Position numbers and translations under genes: made by a program
Part shown: piece by piece, positions 24,954 to 32,116 of the stretch
Position numbering within the stretch: position 1 is the first letter of the stretch
How the letters are laid out: each line of letters starts with the position of its first letter
The notes under the pieces: generated by a model
What the model was told of the DNA's origin: nothing
Seen by the model: only the letters and a program-made list of their open reading frames with translations
Databases searched by the model: none
Source: DAORIO01 sp964384645
Lineage (GTDB): Bacteria > Patescibacteriota > Minisyncoccia > Phycocordibacterales > UBA9973
Reading direction: 5' to 3'
Length of the DNA: 64,000 bases
NCBI GenBank assembly: GCA_964384645.1
Contig: CAYLKL010000002.1
Span: 53,657 to 117,656 of the forward strand

Positions 24954-26030
24954 TTAAATTATTGCCAAAATGACTCCTGTAGTAGCGCAAATAACAGAAA
25001 GTATCCAATATCGCATTGTTATCTTTGGTCGACTCCAGCCACTAGCTTCAAAATGATGATGAAGTGGTGCAATTTTAAAAATTTTACCTTTCTCTGGACC
25101 CCATATTTTTTTTGCCCAAATCTGTATAAAAGAAGAAAGAGATGTCATAACAAGCGGAAATCCAATAACAAGCAAAAGTAAAACTTGCCCTGTTAAAAAT
25201 GCAACAGTCGTCAGGGCGAGAGTTAGAGCAAGCATTCCAGTTTCTCCCATATAAAATCTTGCTGGTGGAATATTGAACCACAAAAATGCAAGGATAGCGC
25301 CAGTGACCGTCGCGCAAAATGCTGCTAAATCTATTTGATTTTGACTGAAAGCTATAATTGCATATGCGGCAAAAATAGTTGCAAAAACTCCGCCTGAAAG
25401 CCCGTCTACACCATCGATCACTCGACTAGAAAAGGTTCCGAGCGTCACTAAAATAAAAAATGGAATAAACAAAAATCCTAAATGAATTTGAGTATGAATA
25501 ATTGGGATATTTATGAAATCAGCTCCAAGTTTAAAATAATACCAACCACCCATAATCAAACCCAAAATAGCCACAATTAAAATAATAGTTTTACCAGACA
25601 AGCCGTGAATTAAACTTTTGTCATTTGAATTTATCTCAAGTAAGTCTTCGATAAGTCCAATAAAAGCTCCAACAAACAGGGCGAATAACGGCAAAAATGT
25701 TTGATTCCTAGAAACAAATTCCAACTTAGAAGTAACATCACTTGGAAACAAAACGAACATTACGAAAATAATCAACATTGTCAAAACAACAGAACCCCAA
25801 ACGACAATTCCTCCCACCCGTGGGGTTCGTGTCTCTGTCGTGTCATCATGAATTTTTTTGAAAGCTTCAGACATTTCTGGATTTGTAGAAACATCCTTTC
25901 TTGAGACTTTTTTCCAAAGTTTATATTTATAAAAAATATTTGTAAGAGTTGGGGTAATAAAAATACCCACCATAAAAGCTAAAATTGCCGGAATTGCTAT
26001 TTTAAGTAAACCACTAGTAATCATAACCAA
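24954..26030 (-). CDS. mraY: Phospho-N-acetylmuramoyl-pentapeptide transferase MraY
   Basis: A 358-residue, roughly ten-helix enzyme that forms lipid I on undecaprenyl phosphate. Catalytic Asp-rich elements are seen in DDTTETRTPRVGGIV, GLIEDLLEIN, VIDGVDGLSGGV and GETGMLALTLAL; the C-terminal PLHHHFEASGW is the MraY-specific HHH motif. The DDLLK-type Asp pair is replaced by EDLLE at the usual site, which is a departure from the common sequence. Its first 17 bp overlap the end of the D-Ala-D-Ala carboxypeptidase gene. Confidence 0.93.
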   Translation of the reverse strand: MVMITSGLLKIAIPAILAFMVGIFITPTLTNIFYKYKLWKKVSRKDVSTNPEMSEAFKKIHDDTTETRTPRVGGIVVWGSVVLTMLIIFVMFVLFPSDVTSKLEFVSRNQTFLPLFALFVGAFIGLIEDLLEINSNDKSLIHGLSGKTIILIVAILGLIMGGWYYFKLGADFINIPIIHTQIHLGFLFIPFFILVTLGTFSSRVIDGVDGLSGGVFATIFAAYAIIAFSQNQIDLAAFCATVTGAILAFLWFNIPPARFYMGETGMLALTLALTTVAFLTGQVLLLLVIGFPLVMTSLSSFIQIWAKKIWGPEKGKIFKIAPLHHHFEASGWSRPKITMRYWILSVICATTGVILAII

Positions 26031-27060
26031 TTAAATAATGTTCTTTTAATTCTTCTAATGCCACCCTTCTATTTGATAAATCCTCAAATAAAACTGCGCT
26101 ATTATTGTAAAGTTTTTCTATGTCAGAGAATCTTCCATCTTTTGTTGAACCAAGTACAACAATATAAACAAATCTTTCATCTATTTTTGTTTTTACGATC
26201 AACGTTCCACCAGCACCATCAGTATACCCCGTTTTTGAAAAATAAATTGGAATTCTTTCAATCAATTCATCCGTATTTAAAAATTTATGAGGAAATCCAT
26301 CTTTAGAATAAAGCTCGATTTCTCTTAGGGCTGTTTTAGATGCTATCTCTGGGAAAACCGCTTCTAGTATTCTAGCAGAAGAAACAACTTCTCGGGCTGT
26401 TGAAACTCCGCCAAAACTAATTCCCCCTTCGACAGATTCGTCTTTTATATCGAGCCCAGTGGAATTCAAAAAACTTGTTTTATTAAGTCCGAGACTTTGA
26501 GCTATTTCATTCATCATCGCAACTAAGGTTATTGGCTCTTGAGAACTTCCGTTTATTAATTGAGATTTAATAACTTCATTAAAAAGTGACTCTGCTGCTA
26601 CGTTCGAAGAAGAAAGCATCATTGCCGTCAAAAGATCTTCAACATCCCAAACCTCCCCAGATACAAAGTTTGCGTCCGCAGGAGATAAAATATTTACATT
26701 TCCAATTTCGGCTGTTTTAATATTATTTTGCTCCAAGTATTGACCTGCAACCAATGTCGCCATAATTTTTGTTAACGAAGCAATTGGTAAAACTTCATTT
26801 TCATTTTTTGCATACAGCACAATTCCTGTCTCACCATCAACAACCATAGCCGATTTTGCTATTATTTTATTTTCTGAAAAATAAAATGGATTTAAAAATC
26901 CAGATATTCTATTTTGAAAATCTTCTTCTCTTTTTTGAATTTCCATTAACCCATTTAAATAAAGAGAGCCTAAGATAATGACAGAAACTAAACCAAAAAT
27001 AGCAACTCCGATAGTTGACCCTCGAATAAATTTAAGAGTTTTTTCATTTGGACTAGTCAT
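26014..27060 (-). CDS. D-alanyl-D-alanine carboxypeptidase (S11 family)
   Basis: A 348-residue membrane-anchored penicillin-binding protein that trims the terminal D-Ala of peptidoglycan stem peptides. An N-terminal anchor (TIGVAIFGLVSVIILGSLYL) is followed by the active-site triad of motifs: S95-L-T-K98 in IASLTKIMATL, S151-S-N153 in LSSSNVAAESLF and K276-T-G278 in FSKTGYTDGAGG. It overlaps scpB by 8 bp and mraY by 17 bp, so wall trimming, lipid-I synthesis and chromosome segregation genes are translationally coupled. Confidence 0.92.
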   Translation of the reverse strand: MTSPNEKTLKFIRGSTIGVAIFGLVSVIILGSLYLNGLMEIQKREEDFQNRISGFLNPFYFSENKIIAKSAMVVDGETGIVLYAKNENEVLPIASLTKIMATLVAGQYLEQNNIKTAEIGNVNILSPADANFVSGEVWDVEDLLTAMMLSSSNVAAESLFNEVIKSQLINGSSQEPITLVAMMNEIAQSLGLNKTSFLNSTGLDIKDESVEGGISFGGVSTAREVVSSARILEAVFPEIASKTALREIELYSKDGFPHKFLNTDELIERIPIYFSKTGYTDGAGGTLIVKTKIDERFVYIVVLGSTKDGRFSDIEKLYNNSAVLFEDLSNRRVALEELKEHYLIGYDY

Positions 27061-27574
27061 TACTTTCTACAAAAGCATTTGTGAGATTCTTGTTAACTTC
27101 TTCAAATTTTGGAAGTTCTTCTACGCGAGATACGCCCAAATGCGCCAAGACTTCTGCTGTTGGTTCATACATTACTCTCCCCTTTCCAACCTTTCTAACA
27201 AGTCCTCGAATTTCCAAATTTCTAAGAATAAAAGAAGTATTTACTCCTCGAATAAAATCAAGCTGAGATCGTGTTACACCCGGAAAATATAAAACAATAG
27301 ATAAAGTTTCAGCGCTAGCTTTTGAAAGTTCTTTTGAATCTTTATTATTTCCTTCTTTAATTAGAGCACTTATTTCTTCGTTTGTTGAAATCGCAACTTC
27401 ATTTTCGGTCATAATCAGATTTATTCCGTAACCTAGAAGATTTTCTTTATTTTGCTCCAGTTCAGATTTTATTTCCTCCTCGGTAATATTAAGCAAACTC
27501 GTCATTCGAGAATATGTAACACCTCCACCATCTTCAAGGAGTAACCCTATTATATTTTGTAAATTTTTATTCAT
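27053..27574 (-). CDS. scpB: Segregation and condensation protein B
   Basis: A 173-residue tandem winged-helix protein that binds ScpA and modulates SMC in chromosome condensation. The family features are the N-terminal IIGLLLEDGGGVTYSRMTSLL, AETLSIVLYFPGVTRSQLDFIRGVN, and the second winged helix with IRGLVRKVGKGRVMYEPTAEVLAHLGV. It overlaps scpA upstream and the carboxypeptidase gene downstream by 8 bp each. Length is close to the family norm of 170-200. Confidence 0.93.
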   Translation of the reverse strand: MNKNLQNIIGLLLEDGGGVTYSRMTSLLNITEEEIKSELEQNKENLLGYGINLIMTENEVAISTNEEISALIKEGNNKDSKELSKASAETLSIVLYFPGVTRSQLDFIRGVNTSFILRNLEIRGLVRKVGKGRVMYEPTAEVLAHLGVSRVEELPKFEEVNKNLTNAFVESND

Positions 27575-28334
27575 TTTCTATTTCTTCATTTAAAGCTTCT
27601 TCCAATTCTTTTTCCCTTTTACTAATACTTATATCTCCATAACTTTCTCCTTGATCAGCCGAAATAATTCCATTTCGGACCATTTCAAGCATTGCTAAAA
27701 AAGAAACAATTACGGTCACTTTTTCTAATTTTGTTTTTGTGCCGACAGATTTTCCCGAAACATCAAAAAAAGAAAGTTGCACCGCTTTGTTTATGCGGTC
27801 CATAAGTTTGTCGAACATTTCTTCTATTGTTATCGCTCTTTCAATTCTGACTTCTGGCTTTACTTCTTTTTTAAGCACAGAGCGCAAAATGTTCTCTGAT
27901 AGATTATAAAGCAATTCAGCATTTAAGGTTTCCCCTGGTCTAAAAGATATCTCTTGCTTGTGAGGGATACCGGATGCCATTATCAAAATCTTTTTTCCAT
28001 ATTGCTTTCCAATTTCGACAGAAATATCACGAATAATCGAATATAACTCGAGTCTTCTTTTTAAAACATCAGCATCTTGCTCTTCTTCTTCGGTCAAAGA
28101 AAAGCCCGGCAAAATTGAACGAGATTTTATCAATATCAAAGTAGAAGCAACTTGTATAAATTCAGATACATCTGAAATTGTGTCACTATTTATTTCTCGA
28201 ATATTTTTTAGATAGTCGTCCGTTATAGTCGCCAAAGAAACATCATTGATATGAAGTTTTCTTTTTTCTATAAGTTCTAAAAGGAGCGGAAATGGTCCTT
28301 CAAAATTTGTAGTTTTGACGACACTTTGGTTCAT
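27567..28334 (-). CDS. scpA: Segregation and condensation protein A (kleisin)
   Basis: A 255-residue kleisin that bridges the SMC heads. The N-terminal domain reads NFEGPFPLLLELIEKRKLHINDVSL and STLILIKSRSILPGF; the C-terminal winged helix holds VIVSFLAMLEMVRNGII. The central linker is acidic. The start at 28334 is chosen over an in-frame ATG at 28361 that would overlap aspS; from 28334 the protein begins MNQSVVKTTNFEGP as typical ScpA does. It starts 4 bp after aspS. Confidence 0.93.
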   Translation of the reverse strand: MNQSVVKTTNFEGPFPLLLELIEKRKLHINDVSLATITDDYLKNIREINSDTISDVSEFIQVASTLILIKSRSILPGFSLTEEEEQDADVLKRRLELYSIIRDISVEIGKQYGKKILIMASGIPHKQEISFRPGETLNAELLYNLSENILRSVLKKEVKPEVRIERAITIEEMFDKLMDRINKAVQLSFFDVSGKSVGTKTKLEKVTVIVSFLAMLEMVRNGIISADQGESYGDISISKREKELEEALNEEIENE

Positions 28335-28338
28335 GTAA

Positions 28339-29676
28339 TTATTCAGACAATAACTTATCAATTCTATTTATATCACGAGGAAATAGTGTAGCTTCTTTTA
28401 TATTGGGCAAATTTAAAAATCGAGCTGTTAGTCTTTCAAGCCCCATTCCCAAACCACCATGTGGTGGAATTCCATATTTGAATGCCTGCAAGTAAAAAGA
28501 AAACTTTTCTGGATCAAGACCTTTCCATTTCATTTTCTCCACCAACAAATCATACCTATGCTCTCGCTGGTTTCCTGATATTAATTCTAAACCCCTAAAC
28601 AAAAGGTCAAAACATTTTGTTGTGCCGTCATTTTCTTCATCGTCCATGGCATAAAATGGTCTTTTGGTTCTTGGGTAATTAGTTATAAAAATAAAATCTG
28701 AGTTAAATTCTTTCTTTGCGTATTCACACAACCAACGTTCATGTTCAGGGCTCAAATCTGGTTCCTGTGTACAGTCAACACCAGTTTCTTTTGTAATTAA
28801 CTGCTGGGCTTCAGAGAGTTTCATCATTGGAAAAATATCTGAACCTTCTGGAATTAATGGGAAATCAGCTTCTAATATTTTAAACTCTTCTGCACATGTT
28901 TTTTTGAGATGCCCGGTTATGTAAATCAAAAGATCAGTCTCCATCTTCATGATATCTTTTGGGCTATCAATAAACCCCATCTCCAAATCAAGAGAAGTGT
29001 ATTCATTTAGATGTCTCGCTGTTGAATGTTTTTCTGCTCGGAAAACATTTGTCACAGTAAACACTCTTTCAAATACCCCAACCATCATTTGTTTATACAA
29101 TTGAGGGCTAGTTGCCAAATAACCAGTATGTCCATAGAAATAGTCAAATTTAAATACTTCTGTCCCTCCCTCTGCATCACCTCCAACAATAGCAGGTGCA
29201 CGAAACTCTTTAAACCCTTTTTGAACTAAAAATTCTCTAAATGCGAGTAATATATTGTGCTGAACTTTAAAGATAGCCTGCTCTCGAGCACGCCTAAGTG
29301 TATAGGGTCGATAATCCAAAAGTGTATCTAGATTTAATTCGGAATCAAGAGCGAATGGTAAATCTTGAGCTCTTGTAATTATTTCAATATCAAGAACTTC
29401 AAGTTCAATGTCACCATTTACTTTGTCCGTTTGGCGATTTCTTTCAGGACGCTCATTTACTTTTCCTTTGATGGCGACGACAAATTCATCACGAACCTCT
29501 TTTGCGATTTCAATAGCTCCTGACCCAGGAAGTACAACTCCTTGAACCTTTCCACTCATATCTCGAAAATCAAAAAAGACCATTTTTCCTTGGTCACGTC
29601 GAACATCAACCCAACACTTTATAAGTACTTCCTCACCTTTTTTTGAGGATAAATCAGAAATCATTATTCTTTGCAT
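28339..29676 (-). CDS. aspS: Aspartyl-tRNA synthetase, archaeal-type
   Basis: A class II aminoacyl-tRNA synthetase of 445 residues. An N-terminal OB-fold anticodon-binding domain (EVLIKCWVDVRRDQGKMVFF) precedes the catalytic core with motif 2 (VFRAEKHSTARHLNEYTSLDLEM) and motif 3 (HGGLGMGLERLTARFL). The bacterial-specific GAD insertion of about 120 residues is absent, so the enzyme is of the shorter archaeal/eukaryotic AspRS2 type. Such enzymes are often non-discriminating and then need GatCAB to convert Asp-tRNA-Asn. It heads the scpAB-dacA-mraY run. A TACTAT box lies 8 nt before the ATG. Confidence 0.9.
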   Translation of the reverse strand: MQRIMISDLSSKKGEEVLIKCWVDVRRDQGKMVFFDFRDMSGKVQGVVLPGSGAIEIAKEVRDEFVVAIKGKVNERPERNRQTDKVNGDIELEVLDIEIITRAQDLPFALDSELNLDTLLDYRPYTLRRAREQAIFKVQHNILLAFREFLVQKGFKEFRAPAIVGGDAEGGTEVFKFDYFYGHTGYLATSPQLYKQMMVGVFERVFTVTNVFRAEKHSTARHLNEYTSLDLEMGFIDSPKDIMKMETDLLIYITGHLKKTCAEEFKILEADFPLIPEGSDIFPMMKLSEAQQLITKETGVDCTQEPDLSPEHERWLCEYAKKEFNSDFIFITNYPRTKRPFYAMDDEENDGTTKCFDLLFRGLELISGNQREHRYDLLVEKMKWKGLDPEKFSFYLQAFKYGIPPHGGLGMGLERLTARFLNLPNIKEATLFPRDINRIDKLLSE

Positions 29677-29723
29677 AGACTTCTATAGTATCAAAAAAGG
29701 CCTATTTTGGAAAATAAGGGAAC

Positions 29724-29818
29724 ACTTATGCTGAGTACCTCGAAGTACAAGGGAACATAAGGGTACACTTATCCAGCTGAATAATTACAGTCGGACTTAT
29801 GCTGAGTACCTCGAAGTA
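29724..29818. repeat. Two 24-bp direct repeats
   Basis: ACTTATGCTGAGTACCTCGA plus AGTA occurs at 29724-29747 and 29795-29818. A degenerate partial copy (ACACTTATCCAGCTGA, from 29765) lies between. The core GAGTACCTCGAAG resembles short intergenic repeats that are abundant in some bacterial genomes. Confidence 0.7.
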
Positions 29819-29821
29819 TAA

Positions 29822-29940
29822 AAAAACCGGAAGCAAAAGCTTCCGGCTCCGAATCAATGTCAGTCAAAAGGTTCTCTGGCCCCTTGTGACAGCCATGGGA
29901 TAGGTGCCACAAACTTAACAAAACCATCAATTCGTATTAG
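29822..29940 (-). ncRNA. Candidate small RNA B
   Basis: A free-standing minus-strand unit: TTGACA (29968-29973), 16-bp spacer and TATATT (29946-29951), then about 110 nt to the perfect terminator stem CCGGAAGC/GCTTCCGG with loop TTTT (29827-29846) and a T-run on this strand. It carries no long ORF and matches no RNA family I recognise. It lies upstream of, and divergent from, the ClpP-like gene, next to candidate C, whose terminator it nearly touches. Confidence 0.5.
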
Positions 29941-29984
29941 TAATAAATATACTCATATTAATTTTTTTGTCAAAATAAAAACCG

Positions 29985-30257
29985 GAAGCCGCCGTTAGCG
30001 TTACTCTCCGGTTTTGAATTCCAGTGCTATGAATAAATTCATGACGTTAGTCAAAAAACTCAACAACATATCTTAGGGATTATTCTACCCATCGAGATAT
30101 TAGATTTCATACATGTGTATATTTCTAGTTGTATAAGTTCCTGAATACTATCCAAAACTTAACCCACGGCAATATTGGACAAGTTTCAGTCCCATGCTCT
30201 TGCTATGTGTACAAGGTCAAGCCACCTTTACTTTGTTTTATCAGAACGATGAATCCA
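29985..30257 (-). ncRNA. Candidate small RNA C
   Basis: A minus-strand unit of about 270 nt: TTGACA (30285-30290), 16-bp spacer and TAGACT (30263-30268) at one end, and an interrupted stem ACCGGA.../...TCCGGT followed by TTTTTATTTT at the other (29988-30015). Conserved structure cannot be judged from one sequence. The size would suit 6S-like or other structured RNAs, but I see no diagnostic motif. Confidence 0.45.
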
Positions 30258-30317
30258 TTTTTAGTCTAATACTTCCCCATTTTTTGTCAAAATATATTTA
30301 TTTAAAAATATTAATAT

Positions 30318-30346
30318 TTGACAATATATTTCTATTGTGTTAATAT
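30318..30346 (+). promoter_or_regulatory. Promoter of the ClpP-like gene
   Basis: TTGACA (30318-30323), 17-bp spacer and TAATAT (30341-30346); the leader before the ATG would be about 11 nt. Confidence 0.7.
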
Positions 30347-30364
30347 GAAGAAAACCTAAAAAAA

Positions 30365-30931
30365 ATGAATACCGACCAGATCATACAAGCAGCACTTCAA
30401 AAACGCTGTATTGCAGTTTCAGATGATATTTCTGAAAAACAAATGGATACACTGCGAACCCAAATAATGATGTTGAAAATAATGGATCCCAAAAGAGAAA
30501 TCTTTATACTAATTGATTCAAATGGTGGCGAGATTTTCGCTACATTAAAATTAATAGACTTCATGAAAAGTATGGATTTAAATTTTACTGGAATTGTAAA
30601 TGGTAAATGCAAATCCGCAGCACTTCTTATCCTGGCATCATGCAACAAAAAACATTCACTCACTCATAGTGTTTTCTTTTTTCATGAAGTTAGGGTATCG
30701 ATATCAATCAATACTTTTATGGATTTAAATTCAAAATTTGAACAAGAAAAGAAAGAGTTTGGTATGCTAATGGATGATGTAACTAAAATCTATCAAAATG
30801 GATTTAGAATTTCAAAAGAAAAAATCATGGAACTAATGTATAACGGATATGCATACAGAACTCACTTGGGTGCGGTCGAAGCAAAGGAGCTCGGAATAAT
30901 TGATGAAATTATTACCTCTCTTCCTTTGTAA
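30365..30931 (+). CDS. Divergent ClpP-like serine protease subunit
   Basis: A 188-residue protein with the ClpP/crotonase-like fold. Recognisable elements are EIFILIDSNGGEIFATLKLIDFM (compare the ClpP strand with NSPGG), the nucleophile region NGKCKSAALLILAS with Ser84, and FFFHEV with His107. The third catalytic residue is doubtful: where ClpP has a D-R-D segment before A-E-E-A, this protein reads AYRTHLGAVEAKELGIID, with no Asp in place. It may be inactive, use another acid, or pair with a different ClpP. It stands alone under its own promoter, flanked by candidate small-RNA units. Confidence 0.78.
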   Translation: MNTDQIIQAALQKRCIAVSDDISEKQMDTLRTQIMMLKIMDPKREIFILIDSNGGEIFATLKLIDFMKSMDLNFTGIVNGKCKSAALLILASCNKKHSLTHSVFFFHEVRVSISINTFMDLNSKFEQEKKEFGMLMDDVTKIYQNGFRISKEKIMELMYNGYAYRTHLGAVEAKELGIIDEIITSLPL

Positions 30932-30976
30932 GTATAATCCCGGAAATACTCCGGGATTATTTATTTATAAAATTAT

Positions 30977-31004
30977 TTGACAAAATATTTAAAAAAGATA
31001 GAAT
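30977..31004 (+). promoter_or_regulatory. Promoter of candidate small RNA D
   Basis: TTGACA (30977-30982), 16-bp spacer and TAGAAT (30999-31004), downstream of the ClpP-like stop and with no protein gene after it on this strand. Confidence 0.65.
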
Positions 31005-31009
31005 AATCT

Positions 31010-31092
31010 TGAAATCAGGTAATTGTGTGAGGCCGTCAGAGAGTTCGCCAAACTGATTGGCAGCCGGAAACGTTAGTTTCCGGTTTTTTTAT
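31010..31092 (+). ncRNA. Candidate small RNA D
   Basis: About 80 nt between a near-consensus promoter and a textbook terminator CCGGAAAC-GTTA-GTTTCCGG followed by seven Ts. The middle holds GGCCGTCAGAGAGTTCGCC and a GATTGGCAGCC segment. A 17-codon frame from a TTG (CEAVREFAKLIGSRKR) is possible but lacks support. The terminator overlaps the 3' end of the converging membrane-protein gene by about 20 bp. Confidence 0.55.
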
Positions 31093-31381
31093 TTATTCGT
31101 TTCTCTATCGCTTCCGTAATTTTATTTTTTATTTTGAGAAGTATAAAAACTGGAATTAGAAAAAGTAATCCGAAGATTCCTAAAATTATTACAGGACCAA
31201 ACCACAAAGCCGTAAATCCAAAAATTATACAAAAAGATGCCAATGCACCAAACAAAAATATTGGTAAATCCAAAACCCCTGTCGCCAAATCCCCAGCTTC
31301 TTGACCGGCAAACTCCCGAGAATTAAAAGTCCCATTTTTTATTTGTCTTACTATTTTAATTGCCTTAAAAATTCCTATCAT
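31073..31381 (-). CDS. Small two-helix membrane protein
   Basis: Function unknown. It has 102 residues with a basic/amphipathic N-terminus (MIGIFKAIKIVRQIKNG) and two adjacent hydrophobic segments (LPIFLFGALASFCIIFGFTA and VIILGIFGLLFLIPVFILL, about residues 39-83), ending in a basic helix (KIKNKITEAIEKRINKK). Its last codons are encoded in the terminator of candidate RNA D on the other strand. Confidence 0.65.
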   Translation of the reverse strand: MIGIFKAIKIVRQIKNGTFNSREFAGQEAGDLATGVLDLPIFLFGALASFCIIFGFTALWFGPVIILGIFGLLFLIPVFILLKIKNKITEAIEKRINKKTGN

Positions 31382-31398
31382 TTTTTTATTATAACAAA

Positions 31399-31427
31399 AA
31401 AAATCCCTCGTTTCCGAAGGATTTTAT
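31399..31427. terminator. Intrinsic terminator
   Basis: AAATCC/GGATTT stem with an inner TCG/CGA pairing, flanked by A- and T-runs; it ends the minus-strand gene at 31435. Confidence 0.55.
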
Positions 31428-31434
31428 TAAATCT

Positions 31435-32025
31435 TTATTTCTTCAATAGTATCTCACGCATCTCAACACAAACTTCTCTCGCGTCACCAACTGGAATCTT
31501 ACTATTTTTATGTCTGGAGTCAGTACGAAGCGTATCAAGCACAGAATCTATCCAAAAGAGATTATCATTGCGAGAATAGTTATAGGGATTTTTATTCAGC
31601 CAAGGATACTGCGGGTGCTCAACATAATCGCGAGCTATCAATCCCACAGGTATTCCGTATTTAACAGCCCAAGCCACTATTCCTAAACCAAAAATATCCA
31701 TATCTTTAGAGAATTCACCCCTTCTTAAAAATAAATCTGTTATTATTCCATCGATATTTTTTCTAGTAGGTTGAGTTTCTTCTATTACATTTTTATCTTT
31801 GTCAGTTTTAGGAATTAATCTTCCTAAAAATTTCAAATATTCGAATGAAGTACCCATATATGTAGCCAACTCATCTACTGTACTTAAAATCTTTGTTTTT
31901 CCTGAATTAAGTTGGAAAAAATCAAAATAGTATAAATCACCGTTTTCATTGCCATCTCCTTTTAACATGGCTAATGACCTACTAGTCACGAATAAGACAT
32001 TGAGTTCTTTAGATTTTTGTTCCAT
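31435..32025 (-). CDS. Hypothetical cytosolic protein
   Basis: No recognised family. It has 196 residues without signal peptide or membrane helices. The fold looks alpha/beta: NVLFVTSRSLAML is a likely first strand, IDGIITDLFLRRGEF resembles an acidic loop after a strand, and GLGIVAWAVKYGIPVGLIA a helix-strand unit, overall somewhat like receiver or HAD-type domains. The TTTACA-N17-TATTGT promoter upstream suggests its own transcript with a leader of about 25 nt. Confidence 0.7.
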   Translation of the reverse strand: MEQKSKELNVLFVTSRSLAMLKGDGNENGDLYYFDFFQLNSGKTKILSTVDELATYMGTSFEYLKFLGRLIPKTDKDKNVIEETQPTRKNIDGIITDLFLRRGEFSKDMDIFGLGIVAWAVKYGIPVGLIARDYVEHPQYPWLNKNPYNYSRNDNLFWIDSVLDTLRTDSRHKNSKIPVGDAREVCVEMREILLKK

Positions 32026-32082
32026 TTTTTTAAATTTTTGATTTACAATACAATACTACATAATAATATTTTTGTAAAATAA

Positions 32083-32106
32083 AAAGCCGTTCTTGCGAAC
32101 GGCTTT
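32083..32106 (-). terminator. Terminator of the ABC exporter gene
   Basis: AAAGCCGTTC/GAACGGCTTT with loop TTGC, preceded by an A-run (T-run on the minus strand). Confidence 0.8.
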
Positions 32107-32116
32107 GCTTTTGAAT

